Shown: positions 44,522 through 53,604, numbered from the stretch's first letter. The stretch is DNA of 64,000 bases from Kingella oralis (GCF_014054985.1 NZ_CP059569.1:868001-932000); one strand, 5' to 3'. Numbers and translations: made by a program. The notes: generated by a model from the sequence alone, not told the origin.

Positions 44522-45709
44522 TTACGCTTGATACCAAGCAACAATGCGCTCGGCGGCTTCCACGCATTTTTCAATTTCGTCCACCAAGGCAATGCGTACA
44601 TAGCCCTTGCCAGGGTTGCCGTGTTCGGTGTCGCGCGCAAAAAACCGCCCCGGCAACACTTGCACGCCCGTTGCGCGGTAAAGCTCTTGCGTGAAGCGCA
44701 AATCATCACCATCGGGAATCGCCAGCCAAATGTAGAACGAGGCTTGCGGCATGGTTACGTTGAATTTTTGCCGCAAAATGGGCACTACACGGTCAAATTT
44801 TTGCTGATAGGCGCGGCGGTTGGCTTCAACATGGGCTTCATCGTTCCAAGCGGCGATGCTGGCGCGTTGCACGGGCAGGCTCATCGCGCTGCCGTGGTAG
44901 GTGCGGTACAGCAAAAACGGTTTGAGTAATTTTTCATCGCCCGCCACAAAGCCCGAACGCAAACCAGGGGCGTTGGAGCGTTTGGACAGGCTGGTAAACA
45001 TGATGATGTTGTCAAACGAGCACCCCAGCTCGGCGGCGGCTTGCAGGCAGCCGATGGGCTTGTGTCCGTCAAAATAGATTTCGGCGTAGCATTCGTCAGC
45101 AGCGATAATGAAACCGTATTTGTCTTGCAACTCAAACAGTTGCGCCCAATCATCGCGCGTTAATACGCTGCCTGTGGGGTTGTCGGGCGAGCACACGAAT
45201 ACAATTTTGCAACGCGCCCATTTTTCGGCGGGCACGCTGCCCCAATCGGGCAAAAAACGCGGCGCGACGGTGTTGGCGTACACAATTTCGCCGTTGCCTA
45301 AAATCGTTGCGCCTTCGTAGATTTGGTAAAACGGATTGGGCGACACCACAACAGGCTTTTCGCCGGCAACAGGGTCAAGCGCAGCCTGAACAAAGGAAAA
45401 CAACGCCTCGCGGCTGCCCAATATCGGCAAAATTTGCGTGTCGGGGTTCAGCGTTAAGCCATCATAACGGCGATGCAGCCAGTTGGCGCAGGCTTGGCGC
45501 AACTCGGGCAAGCCCAGCGCGGCGGGATATTTGGACAGCTCGGGCAGCGCGGCAATCAGCGCATCGGTGAGCACGGCTGGCGTGGGGTGTTTGGGCTCGC
45601 CGATGTAAAGCGGGATTTCGCTGATGCCCTCGGGCGGCGTGATGCCTTGCATGGCTTCGCGCAGGCGGGCGAATGGGTAGGGATGAAGCTGGTTGAGATG
45701 GCTGTTCAT
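44522..45709 (-). CDS. dapC: N-succinyldiaminopimelate aminotransferase
   Basis: A 395-residue class I aminotransferase: FARLREAMQGITPPEGISEI at the start, CSPDNPTGSVLT (substrate/PLP binding), and the PLP lysine in S-L-S-K-R-S-N-A-P-G-L-R. The betaproteobacterial DapC branch makes succinyl-DAP in lysine and peptidoglycan synthesis. With dapA and lysA it is the third gene of this pathway in the window, scattered as usual in Neisseria. Confidence 0.9.
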   Translation of the reverse strand: MNSHLNQLHPYPFARLREAMQGITPPEGISEIPLYIGEPKHPTPAVLTDALIAALPELSKYPAALGLPELRQACANWLHRRYDGLTLNPDTQILPILGSREALFSFVQAALDPVAGEKPVVVSPNPFYQIYEGATILGNGEIVYANTVAPRFLPDWGSVPAEKWARCKIVFVCSPDNPTGSVLTRDDWAQLFELQDKYGFIIAADECYAEIYFDGHKPIGCLQAAAELGCSFDNIIMFTSLSKRSNAPGLRSGFVAGDEKLLKPFLLYRTYHGSAMSLPVQRASIAAWNDEAHVEANRRAYQQKFDRVVPILRQKFNVTMPQASFYIWLAIPDGDDLRFTQELYRATGVQVLPGRFFARDTEHGNPGKGYVRIALVDEIEKCVEAAERIVAWYQA

Positions 45710-45875
45710 GGATTATCCTTGTGGTTTGGGCAGCGTGGGATGGTGTTTTAGGTTGCGACGTTTCAGGTTGCATCAAAAGAGACGGCATTATAAAGCGTTT
45801 TCGCTGTGCGGCTCTACTTCGCAGGGCAGGCAGCCTGAAAACCCGTTTGCATTGTTTGTAAATAAATCGCTTGAT

Positions 45876-45891
45876 AAACAATATATTGTGC
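45876..45891 (+). promoter_or_regulatory. NrdR-box candidate
   Basis: ACAATATATTGT at 45878-45889 is a perfect palindrome, and the surrounding 16-mer agrees with the NrdR consensus (acaCwAtATaTwGtgt) at 14 of 16 positions. A weaker half-match lies at 45904-45913; the 25-base spacing is not the usual pair distance. It lies upstream of nrdG-nrdD, where NrdR control is expected. Confidence 0.4.
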
Positions 45892-45993
45892 TTGCTTGCT
45901 CTACAATAGAATGAACCCGCCATCCGCCATTTGGCAGTCTGAAAATGAAAATGCGCGACGCAAATTTGTTTTCCATATTTTCCGCAACTTAGC

Positions 45994-46018
45994 AAACATT
46001 CGTAATTTACGAATGTTT
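45994..46018 (+). repeat. 25 bp palindrome upstream of nrdG
   Basis: Arms AAACATTCGTAA and TTACGAATGTTT are exact complements around a single T. It is centred at 46006, 23 bases upstream of the FNR site centre, so it may be a second operator. The protein that binds it is unknown; a nitric-oxide or nitrogen-oxide regulator of the NsrR type is one possibility. Confidence 0.5.
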
Positions 46019-46022
46019 AAAT

Positions 46023-46064
46023 TTGATGTGCGTCAATTTTTGTAACCGCGATTAGGCATAAACT
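46023..46064 (+). promoter_or_regulatory. FNR-dependent promoter of nrdG-nrdD
   Basis: TTGATGTGCGTCAA at 46023-46036 matches the FNR consensus TTGAT-N4-ATCAA except one base. A -10-like TAAACT at 46059-46064 puts the predicted start at about 46071, exactly 41.5 bases from the site centre, the class II activation position. It fits oxygen-sensitive class III ribonucleotide reductase expressed without oxygen. Confidence 0.6.
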
Positions 46065-46134
46065 TCGTTCCGTTTTTACCCTAAATCCAATGGTTTTTAG
46101 GGCAATTTTTTACTTTGCCCTATTGTTTATTTTT

Positions 46135-46647
46135 ATGGATGTGATTTGGCTTCACTATAAAAATGCGCCGTCTGCGCTGCCGCCGCTGCGCTTTACGCGC
46201 GAAGAAATTGTGTGGCAGGAAGTGCCTAATGAAGTGTCGTTGGCGTTTTTGCTTTCAGGCTGCCCTTTGCATTGCGTGGGCTGCCACAGCACGGATTCGT
46301 GGAAAGCGGGCTTGGGCGAAGCGTTGTCGGTGGCGTATTTGCGCGAGCGGCTGCGGCGTTATGCGGGCTTGCTCACTTGCGTTTTGTTTTTGGGCGGCGA
46401 ATGGCAGCCTGAAAATCTGTTGGCTTTGCTGCGGGTGGCGCGTGATGAATTTGGCTTGAAAACGTGTTTATACACGGGTTTGGAGCGCGATGAAGTGCCG
46501 CCGATGTTGTTGCCCGAATTGTCGTTTTTGAAAACGGGGCGATGGCTGCCCGAGCGCGGCGGGCTGGATAGTCCGACCACTAATCAGCGGTTTGTGGATT
46601 TGCAAACGGGGATGGATTTAACGTCTTTGTTTTGGCGGCAGAAATAG
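46135..46647 (+). CDS. nrdG: Anaerobic ribonucleotide reductase activase NrdG
   Basis: About 170 residues from ATG 46135 (ATG 46090 is also in frame but adds a hydrophobic leader). The radical SAM cluster motif is S-G-C-P-L-H-C-V-G-C-H, of the form C-x3-C-x2-C. LLTCVLFLGGEWQPEN, TCLYTGLE and FLKTGRWLPERGGLDSP complete the short activase fold. It uses S-adenosylmethionine to generate the glycyl radical of NrdD, which follows. Neither start has a good RBS, so the start is uncertain. Confidence 0.85.
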   Translation: MDVIWLHYKNAPSALPPLRFTREEIVWQEVPNEVSLAFLLSGCPLHCVGCHSTDSWKAGLGEALSVAYLRERLRRYAGLLTCVLFLGGEWQPENLLALLRVARDEFGLKTCLYTGLERDEVPPMLLPELSFLKTGRWLPERGGLDSPTTNQRFVDLQTGMDLTSLFWRQK

Positions 46648-46925
46648 GTGCAATCTTGGCGGGATTGCGGGCTGCCTTTAAGGGCGTTGGCGATGCGGTG
46701 CAAGCTGGAAGTTTAGGCAGCCTGAAAGCGTGGTACGCGGCAAGACGCGTGTTCTGGATAAATCATAGAAATGGTTTTTAGCTTCGCAACTCCGCTTCGC
46801 TACGCAGGCTGCCTGATGGTGTACTAATCAACAAAAATATTTTTCCCTGCTGCGGCTCTTTATCAGGCAGCCTGAAAAGGGCAGCAGCGTTTTTTCAACC
46901 ACTCACTCACACATTGGAGAACATC

Positions 46926-48707
46926 ATGCTTCGGCTGTATCCCGAACAAATCCAATCCAAACTCAGCTTTATCCAACACTACATGGCGGCGCATAACGCG
47001 GCGGACGGCTCAACCATGGATGCCAACGCCAACGTTACCCATAAAAACATCGCCACGCTGGAAAGCGAGTTACTTAAAGACGTTTTCGTGCAAATTAACC
47101 GCGCCCAAGTGTCGCGCAAAATCGGCGAATTATTTGGCGACGATTTGGCGCGCGAATATGTGCGCCAAATTGAAACGCATGAAATTTATGTGCACGACGA
47201 AACCAGCCTGAAACCCTATTGCGTGTCGGTAACGATGTATCCGTTTTTGCGCGACGGGCTCACCAAATTGGGCGGCGAATCGCGCGCGCCGCAGCATTTG
47301 GCATCGTTTTGCGGCTCGTTTATCAACTTTGTGTTTGCCATCAGCGCCCAGTTTGCCGGCGCGGTGGCAACGGTGGAATTTTTGACTTATTTTGACTATT
47401 TCGCGCGCAAAGATTTTGACGACGATTATCTCAACACCCACCGCAGCGAGATTGAAAACGCCTTGCAGCAAGTGGTGTACAGCATCAACCAACCCGCCGC
47501 CGCGCGCGGCTATCAAAGCGTGTTTTGGAATATTTCGTTGTATGACCGCTATTATTTTGACGCGATGTTTGGCGATTTTGTGTTCCCCGATTTCACTAAA
47601 CCCGTGTGGGCGAGCGTGTCGCGCTTGCAAAAATTTTTCCTAAATTGGTTCAACCAAGAGCGCAACAAAGCGGTGCTGACCTTCCCCGTGGTAACCGCCG
47701 CCATGCTCACCGACCACGGCAAATGCAAAGACGGCGAATTTGCCGACACGCTGGCGCACGAATTAAGCGTGGGCAATTCGTTTTTTGTGTATCAATCCGA
47801 CAACCCCGATTCGCTCGCGTCTTGCTGCCGACTGCGTAATCAAATTGAAGACCGCACGTTTTCCTACTCACTGGGCGCGGGCGGCGTGGCAACGGGGTCA
47901 ATCAACGTGATTACCATTAACATGAACCGCTTAGTGCAAGACGGGCGCGACCTTGCCGCCGAAGTGGACAAAATCCACCGCTATCAATACGCCTATCGCA
48001 AGCTGATGGAAGAATATCAAGCCGCAGGGCTGTTGCCTGTGTATGACGCGGGCTTTATCTCGCTGGACAAGCAATTTTTAACCATCGGCATTAACGGCAT
48101 GGTGGAAGCCGCCGAAAGCCAAGGCATTCAGGCTGCCTATACGCCCGAATATGTAGATTTTGTGCAATCTCGGCTCAAAATTATCTTTGAAGCCAACAAA
48201 GCCGCCAACGCCAAATACGGCGTGAAATTCAACACCGAATTTGTGCCCGCCGAAAACTTGGGCGTGAAAAACGCCAAATGGGACAAGGCAGACGGCTATT
48301 TTGTGCCGCGCGATTGCTATAATTCTTATTTTTATGTGGTGGAAGACGACCAAACCAATGCGCTGGATAAATTCCTGCTACACGGGCGCGAGTTAATAGA
48401 CTGGCTAGACGGCGGCTCGGCGCTGCATTTGAATTTAGACGAAGCCCTGCCGCAATCGGGTTTTCGCGCCTTGCTGGACATCGCCGCCAAAACAGGCTGC
48501 AATTATTTCTGCACCAACGTGAAAATCACCATTTGCAACCAATGCGAACACATAGACAAGCGCACGCTCACCGCGTGCAGCGCGTGCGGCTCGCCCGATA
48601 TTGACTACGGCACGCGCGTGATCGGCTATTTGAAGCGCGTGTCCGCATTCAGCCAAGGACGGCGCAAAGAACATGCCCTGCGGCATTATCATCGCGAAGC
48701 GGCATAA
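46926..48707 (+). CDS. nrdD: Anaerobic ribonucleoside-triphosphate reductase
   Basis: A 593-residue class III reductase making deoxynucleotides without oxygen. Zinc Cys pairs C-N-Q-C and C-S-A-C near the C terminus precede the glycyl-radical motif R-V-I-G-Y-L (Gly is the radical site). The DSLASCCRLRNQ region has the active-site Cys. It is shorter than the E. coli enzyme (712), like the NrdD form lacking the ATP cone. I chose ATG 46926 with GGAG six bases upstream; a TTG at 46914 is also open. A DUS lies in the middle (GIQAAY). Confidence 0.94.
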   Translation: MLRLYPEQIQSKLSFIQHYMAAHNAADGSTMDANANVTHKNIATLESELLKDVFVQINRAQVSRKIGELFGDDLAREYVRQIETHEIYVHDETSLKPYCVSVTMYPFLRDGLTKLGGESRAPQHLASFCGSFINFVFAISAQFAGAVATVEFLTYFDYFARKDFDDDYLNTHRSEIENALQQVVYSINQPAAARGYQSVFWNISLYDRYYFDAMFGDFVFPDFTKPVWASVSRLQKFFLNWFNQERNKAVLTFPVVTAAMLTDHGKCKDGEFADTLAHELSVGNSFFVYQSDNPDSLASCCRLRNQIEDRTFSYSLGAGGVATGSINVITINMNRLVQDGRDLAAEVDKIHRYQYAYRKLMEEYQAAGLLPVYDAGFISLDKQFLTIGINGMVEAAESQGIQAAYTPEYVDFVQSRLKIIFEANKAANAKYGVKFNTEFVPAENLGVKNAKWDKADGYFVPRDCYNSYFYVVEDDQTNALDKFLLHGRELIDWLDGGSALHLNLDEALPQSGFRALLDIAAKTGCNYFCTNVKITICNQCEHIDKRTLTACSACGSPDIDYGTRVIGYLKRVSAFSQGRRKEHALRHYHREAA

Positions 48708-49022
48708 GCGACATTGCTACCCACGATAAGGCAGCCTGAAAACCTTGTTATCCATTTTCAGGCTGCCTATTTTGCATCGGCAAAGGCTGTGTGGTTTTGC
48801 CACGCACCATTTAAGCGATGCTAAACGGTGCGTAAACAATATTCGCAATAAAAGGCATTAGGCAGCCTGAAAAAACCGTTTTACCCGTTTCAGGCTGCTT
48901 ATTTTGCATTGGCAAAGGCTGTGCGGGACGAGCATCCCCAACAGCCTTTTTTACACCCAAAAGGCAGCCTGAAAACCGCAAAACCAGTACAATCTCCCCC
49001 TTTTCCCGCGCATATCATCCCC
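48708..49022. other. DUS-rich gap with a local duplication
   Basis: 315 bases. Two 39 bp segments (48756-48794 and 48888-48926), each starting in a DUS and continuing TATTTTGCATYGGCAAAGGC, differ at three positions and lie 132 bases apart. Five DUS in total. No gene. Confidence 0.6.
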
Positions 49023-49694
49023 ATGCCCTCTGTAACCCTGTTTACCCTGTTTCTGCTCGGCTTTTTCGGCGGCACGCATTGCATCGCCATGTGCGGCGGG
49101 CTGTCCACCGCGTTCGCCTTGCAACTGCCGCCGCATATCAAACGTCCTTGGCTTATTATTCTGCTCAACCTCGGCAGGCTCACCAGCTATGCCCTTATCG
49201 GCACGCTGATGGGCGCGCTCTCGCAGCTGGGCAGCACGCTCGCCCACACCCACGCTCTGCAACTTATCCTTGCCACCCTCGCCAACCTACTGCTGCTGTT
49301 CACAGGGCTGTATCTCGCCAACATCCTGGCATGGACAGCCAAAATAGAACACATCGGGCGACCCATCTGGCAACGGCTCAACCCGCTATTAAACAAACTG
49401 CTGCCCATCCAAAGCCTGCCCGCCTGCTTCGGCGCGGGGATGCTGTGGGGCTGGCTGCCCTGCGGCTTGGTGTACAACGCCTCGCTTTACGCGTTGGGCA
49501 GTAGCTCCGCGCTGTGGGGCGGCTTGTATTTACTCGCATTTGGGCTGGGCACGCTGCCTAATCTCATCGCCGCAGGGCTGTTCGCCAGCCAACTGCGCGC
49601 GCTGTTGCAAAAGAAAGGGCTGCGGCTGATGGCAGGCTTGCTGGTGAGCGCGTGGGCGGTTATCCAGCTTGCCCGTGTGATGACACAATTTTAG
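49023..49694 (+). CDS. DsbD/TauE-like six-helix membrane protein (UreH-type)
   Basis: A 223-residue polytopic protein starting MPSVTLFTLFLLGFFGGTHC. G-G-T-H-C-I-A-M-C-G-G in the first helix and G-A-G-M-L-W-G-W-L-P-C-G-L-V-Y in the fourth are the paired glycine/cysteine motifs of the DsbD_2 (sulfite exporter TauE/SafE, UreH-like) family. Such proteins accompany metal or cytochrome oxidase assembly genes; the role here is not set by context. ATG 49023 is chosen over a longer DUS-containing frame. Confidence 0.8.
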   Translation: MPSVTLFTLFLLGFFGGTHCIAMCGGLSTAFALQLPPHIKRPWLIILLNLGRLTSYALIGTLMGALSQLGSTLAHTHALQLILATLANLLLLFTGLYLANILAWTAKIEHIGRPIWQRLNPLLNKLLPIQSLPACFGAGMLWGWLPCGLVYNASLYALGSSSALWGGLYLLAFGLGTLPNLIAAGLFASQLRALLQKKGLRLMAGLLVSAWAVIQLARVMTQF

Positions 49695-50107
49695 GCAGCC
49701 TGAAAACGAGTAAAGCGCGGTTTAGCAGGGCTAAAACAATAAAGCCTATTAAGCCGTTTCAGGCTGCCTCAATTAAGCACACTAAAAGGCAGCCTGAAAG
49801 CTAATAGAGGGGCGATGACTCGTTGCCAAATAGCGCAGCGGATAGAACGGCAACACGTTGGCAAATAACCGCAAGCCACCCATGCCTATTAAATACATTT
49901 TCAGGCTGCCTATTGCACAACCGCAAAGGCAGCCTGAAAAGCAAAAAACCAGCAAACACGTTTGCTTCATTGAAATACGCTTTACCCATTTTCAGGCTGC
50001 CTCACACAGCCGCAATAGGCAGCCTGAAAAATAAAAACCACCCGCTAAACTAAGCAGGTGGTTTTTCTTGTGTACTCGGCTTACCAGAGTTTTGGTAGTG
50101 GTTTGTT
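49695..50107. repeat. Cluster of seven DUS copies
   Basis: The 413-base gap between the membrane protein and bfrB holds DUS near 49693, 49757, 49787, 49898, 49925, 49990 and 50017, alternating in orientation. Apparent frames are translations of them (FSGCL, GSLKS). The bfrB terminator is at its right end. Confidence 0.7.
50033..50066 (-). terminator. Terminator after bfrB
   Basis: On the minus strand AAAACCACC pairs with GGTGGTTTT, with an inner GCT/AGC, followed by TTATTTTT. It lies about 40 bases past the bfrB stop. Confidence 0.75.
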
Positions 50108-50584
50108 TTAATCGTCCTCTTGCGCCCCGAGTTGCAGATAGTTTTCAATGCCCATGCTGGCAATCAACTCCTGCTGAGTTTCCAACCAATCAATGCGTTC
50201 CTCGTTTTCAAACTTCTGTTCTTCCAACAAATCACGCGAAACATAATCCTGATGCGCCTCGCAAACCGCAATCGCCGCCATCAGCGCATCATGTTTTTCA
50301 TATTCTTTTTTCAAATCGCAATCAATAATTTCCGCAGGCGATTCCCCAATCAGCAATTTGCCCAGCTCTTGCAAATTGGGCAAGCCTTCGAGCAGCAACA
50401 CGCGCTCGATAATCGCATCCGCCGATTTCATCTCTTTAATCGAGCGTTTATAGAAATTGCAGCCCAATTCCTCTAAACCCCAATTTTTTAAAATGCGCGC
50501 GTGCAGAAAATATTGGTTAATGGTAACCAGCAGCAAGCCCAAATTCTTGTTCAGCTGTTGGATAACTTGACGGTCTCCTTGCAT
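50108..50584 (-). CDS. bfrB: Bacterioferritin, haem-ligand subunit
   Basis: A 158-residue ferritin-fold protein. Met52 (KEMKSAD) is the haem-ligating methionine, but Glu18 is Leu and His54 is Ser, so the ferroxidase di-iron centre is lost. The other subunit, bfrA, upstream, has the reverse. Neisseria builds mixed bacterioferritin shells from such a pair. The gene starts 10 bases after bfrA stops, on the same strand, so it is co-transcribed. Confidence 0.92.
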   Translation of the reverse strand: MQGDRQVIQQLNKNLGLLLVTINQYFLHARILKNWGLEELGCNFYKRSIKEMKSADAIIERVLLLEGLPNLQELGKLLIGESPAEIIDCDLKKEYEKHDALMAAIAVCEAHQDYVSRDLLEEQKFENEERIDWLETQQELIASMGIENYLQLGAQEDD

Positions 50585-50594
50585 CGCCCAATCC

Positions 50595-51059
50595 TTACAC
50601 TTGGCTTTGCAAGTAGTTTTGTTCGCCCATCATGCCAATCAAGCGAAGCTGTTGTTCCAACCAATGCGCGTGGTCTTCTTCCGTGTCTTTCAGCTGACCC
50701 ACCATCAATTCGCGCGTAACATAATCTTGTTTTTCTTCGCACAATTTCACGCCTTGTTTCAACGCCGCGCGAACGTGCATTTCCGTTGCCAAATCCGCTT
50801 CCAAGCATTCTTTCACCGTTGTGCCGATGTTCAAGCCCTCGGGAATCATTTTAGGCGTGCCGCCCAGCATCAAAATGCGGCGGATAAAATCTTCTGCGTG
50901 TTGCGTTTCCTCTTCCATTTCATGGTTCAAACGCTCAAACAATTTGGTGTAGCCCCATTCGGCATACATGCGGGAATGAATAAAATATTGGTCGCGGGCA
51001 GCCAGTTCGCCGGCCAGCAACTCGTTCATATAAGCCAAAACTTCTTTATCGCCTTGCAT
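50595..51059 (-). CDS. bfrA: Bacterioferritin, ferroxidase subunit
   Basis: A 154-residue subunit with ferroxidase ligands Glu18, Glu51 and His54 (EEETQHAED) and the second-half Glu/His (DYVTRELM, DTEEDHAHWLE). Residue 52 is Thr, so it cannot supply the haem methionine. Together with BfrB it should form the 24-mer that stores iron and limits oxidative damage. The start overlaps no other gene; a Fur-like site lies upstream. Confidence 0.93.
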   Translation of the reverse strand: MQGDKEVLAYMNELLAGELAARDQYFIHSRMYAEWGYTKLFERLNHEMEEETQHAEDFIRRILMLGGTPKMIPEGLNIGTTVKECLEADLATEMHVRAALKQGVKLCEEKQDYVTRELMVGQLKDTEEDHAHWLEQQLRLIGMMGEQNYLQSQV

Positions 51060-51207
51060 GTTTGTTTTCCTTGTAATGTGAATATTTCAAAAACGAAAGA
51101 GACGCAGCCGTCTCAACGCAGGGCGCATTGTAGCAGCGGCTCGGTAAAAATCAAATTTCATATTGAAATACAAACAATTATCAACAATAAACCGCCGGCA
51201 GATTTAA

Positions 51208-51226
51208 GATGATAAGCATTTTTATC
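51208..51226. promoter_or_regulatory. Fur-box candidate between bfrA and dapA
   Basis: GATGATAAGCATTTTTATC matches 13 of 19 positions of the Fur consensus. It is about 150 bases upstream of bfrA. By-eye match; many AT-rich sequences give similar scores. Confidence 0.35.
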
Positions 51227-51365
51227 CCACAAAATTCATAGCAACATCAAATAACTAATTTGAAAATGATTGCCGATTGTTATTAATCCCCTGTTTTTTG
51301 TTCTTAAAACATTTACGTTTATTTACAAAAATCGCTTTCAGGCTGCCTGAATATGTGTTTTAATT

Positions 51366-51393
51366 TTGCCCAAGCTCGGAAATAGGCTAAAAT
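51366..51393 (+). promoter_or_regulatory. dapA promoter
   Basis: -35 TTGCCC (51366-51371), a 16-base spacer, -10 TAAAAT (51388-51393), about 60 bases before the dapA ATG. Confidence 0.5.
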
Positions 51394-51453
51394 CATGCGC
51401 CGTTGCACGTGTTGCAACGTTTTTCAATTTTCACAAAAATCAAGGTGAATATC

Positions 51454-52329
51454 ATGCTAACAGGAAGCATTGTTGCACTCATTACCCCCATGCACGCCGA
51501 TGGCAGCGTGAACTACGAACAACTACAAGCACTGGTTGAATGGCACATCGCCAACGGCACAGATGCCATCGTTGCCGTGGGCACAACAGGCGAATCCGCC
51601 ACCCTTTCCGTTGATGAGCATTTGAAAGTGGTTGAAACCGTAATCAAAACCGCCAACAAACGCATTCCTATTATCGCAGGCGCAGGCGCAAACAACACCC
51701 GTGAAGCGATTGTGCTTGCCCAAGCAGCAGAAAAACTGGGCGCAGATTACACGCTGTCCGTTGTCCCTTACTACAACAAACCGTCGCAAGAAGGCATGTA
51801 TCAGCATTTCAAAGCGATTGCCGAAGCCGCCGATATTCCCATGATTGTTTATAACGTGCCGGGGCGCACCGTGGTGGATATGTGCAACGACACCATTATC
51901 CGCTTGGCTCAAATCCCCAACATCGTGGGCGTAAAAGAAGCCAGCGGCAACATTGGGCGCGTGGTTTCTTTGATTAACAACGTACCCGAAGGCTTTGCCG
52001 TTTATTCCGGCGACGACCCCACAGGCATGGCGAATATGCTGTGCGGCGGCAAAGGCGTGATTAACGTGGCAGGCAACGTTGCGCCTAAATTGTTCTCGCA
52101 AATGTGCCACAGCGCATTGGATGGCAATATTGCCCAAGCCCGCGAGCTTAATAAACGACTTGTGCCTTTGTATGACGTGATGTTCTGTGAGCCTAGCCCC
52201 GCTTCGCCCAAATGGGCAGCATCGCAACTGGGTGTGTGCGCGGAACACGTGCGCTCGCCTATCTTGCCATTAAGCCCTGCCGCGCAAGAGAAAGTTCGTG
52301 CTGCTTTAAAAGCAACCAACTTGATTTGA
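51454..52329 (+). CDS. dapA: 4-hydroxy-tetrahydrodipicolinate synthase
   Basis: A 291-residue aldolase-fold enzyme, the first committed step of lysine/DAP synthesis. It has GTTGESATLSVDEH (pyruvate and allosteric site), YYNKPSQEGMYQHF, YNVPGRT, the Schiff-base lysine in V-G-V-K-E-A-S-G, and YSGDD. ATG 51454 is preceded by CAAGGTG. The gap to bamC is 18 bases, so they share a transcript, as in Neisseria and E. coli. Confidence 0.97.
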   Translation: MLTGSIVALITPMHADGSVNYEQLQALVEWHIANGTDAIVAVGTTGESATLSVDEHLKVVETVIKTANKRIPIIAGAGANNTREAIVLAQAAEKLGADYTLSVVPYYNKPSQEGMYQHFKAIAEAADIPMIVYNVPGRTVVDMCNDTIIRLAQIPNIVGVKEASGNIGRVVSLINNVPEGFAVYSGDDPTGMANMLCGGKGVINVAGNVAPKLFSQMCHSALDGNIAQARELNKRLVPLYDVMFCEPSPASPKWAASQLGVCAEHVRSPILPLSPAAQEKVRAALKATNLI

Positions 52330-52347
52330 TTTTTTTGGAAGGTGTAC

Positions 52348-53487
52348 ATGAACCACATCAAACCCCTTGTCTTAGCCTTAACCGCGATCAGTCTCGCTGC
52401 CTGTTCCGGCAGCAAAAAAGAAAATCCGAAGCTGGATTACCAATCGGCAAACAATAAAATTGTGAGCTTGGAAGTTCCACCTGATTTGAACGACCCGCGC
52501 AATGGCGATTTATACAGCCTGCCCAAAGGCACAACCGCCAGCCCCAATGCGATGAAAGAAACCAAATCGCAAGGCAGGAAAAAAGTCTTGAACCAAGTGA
52601 AAGACGCTTATATTGAGCGCCAAGGTAACCAACGCTGGCTGGTGGTGAAAAACAAATCGGCAGCCGAAATGTGGCCTTTGCTGCGCGCATTTTGGCAAGA
52701 AGCAGGCTTCACCATTTATTCCGAAGAGCCGCAAGCGGGCTTGATGGAAACCGAATGGGCGGAAAACCGTGCCAAGTTGCCGAACCAAGGCTTGCGTAAA
52801 TTGTTTGACAAAGTGGGCATGGGCGGCGTGTACACCACCAGCGAACGGGATAAATTCCTGATTCGCATGGAGCGCAACAGCCACACAGGTGATTTGGATA
52901 TTTTCTTTACCCACAAAGGCTTGGAAGAAGTCTTTGACAGCAAAAAAGAAGAAAGCACCATTTGGCAACCCCGCGCCAACGACCCTAATTTGGAAGCAGC
53001 GTTTTTGTCGCGCTTCATGCAGTATTTAGGCGTGGATGAAGCGGTTGCCACACAACAAACGGCGGTTCGCGCAGACCAAGCGCAAGGCACGGAATTTGCC
53101 AAGTTGGAACAAGATAGCGTGATTGTATATGGCGCGGCAGAGCGCAATGTAAACCGTATTGCGGCGGCGCTTGACCGTGTGGGTTTGACGGTGCAGCAAT
53201 TTGTGAGCGAGCGGGGCATGTTTATCGTGCGTCCTGCGCCAACGCAAAGCGAAGAGCTGGCGCAAGCGGCGGCAGATAATCGCAAAGCCGGTTTGTTAAG
53301 CCGCTGGTTCAAAGGTAAGAAAGACAAACAGCCTGTTGCCGCATCTAATCAGCCCGCGCAGTTGCTGGTGGGCTTGGTGCAAGAGCCGAATGGGCAGCGT
53401 GTTGTGCTGCTGGACCAAACGGGTAAACCGTTGAACGATGCGCGTGCCAATAAATGGATACGCGATTTGTATAACGAGTTGAAGTAA
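52348..53487 (+). CDS. bamC: Outer membrane assembly lipoprotein BamC
   Basis: A 379-residue lipoprotein (lipobox L-A-A-C, MNHIKPLVLALTAISLAAC). A disordered N-terminal segment binding BamD (KLDYQSANNKIVSLEVPPDL) is followed by two helix-grip domains (about 100-220 and 235-370; QRWLVVKNKSAAEMWPLLRAF, ITERG-like FVSERGMFIVRP). BamD is also in this window. ATG 52348 has GGAAGG upstream. Confidence 0.9.
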   Translation: MNHIKPLVLALTAISLAACSGSKKENPKLDYQSANNKIVSLEVPPDLNDPRNGDLYSLPKGTTASPNAMKETKSQGRKKVLNQVKDAYIERQGNQRWLVVKNKSAAEMWPLLRAFWQEAGFTIYSEEPQAGLMETEWAENRAKLPNQGLRKLFDKVGMGGVYTTSERDKFLIRMERNSHTGDLDIFFTHKGLEEVFDSKKEESTIWQPRANDPNLEAAFLSRFMQYLGVDEAVATQQTAVRADQAQGTEFAKLEQDSVIVYGAAERNVNRIAAALDRVGLTVQQFVSERGMFIVRPAPTQSEELAQAAADNRKAGLLSRWFKGKKDKQPVAASNQPAQLLVGLVQEPNGQRVVLLDQTGKPLNDARANKWIRDLYNELK

Positions 53488-53550
53488 ACAATAGAAGGCA
53501 GCTTTTCAGGCTGCCTTTTATATTGAGGCAGCCTGAAAACAGAGGCAGCC

Positions 53551-53591
53551 TGAAAAAGCAAAACCCGCATCCAATCCAATGATGCGGGTTT
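53551..53591 (-). terminator. Terminator after ntrX
   Basis: On the minus strand AAACCCGCATC pairs with GATGCGGGTTT over nine bases, followed by TGCTTTTTC. Two DUS lie next to it. Confidence 0.8.
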
Positions 53592-53604
53592 GTGGTTATG
53601 CGGC

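Noticed and set aside
45911..46045. A 44-codon frame with ATG upstream of nrdG
   Set aside because: It covers the 25 bp palindrome and FNR site and reads a DUS variant; no RBS. More likely regulatory DNA.
49823..50053. A 76-codon frame in the DUS cluster
   Set aside because: Mostly translations of DUS (FSGCL, GSLKS); no gene-like sequence between.
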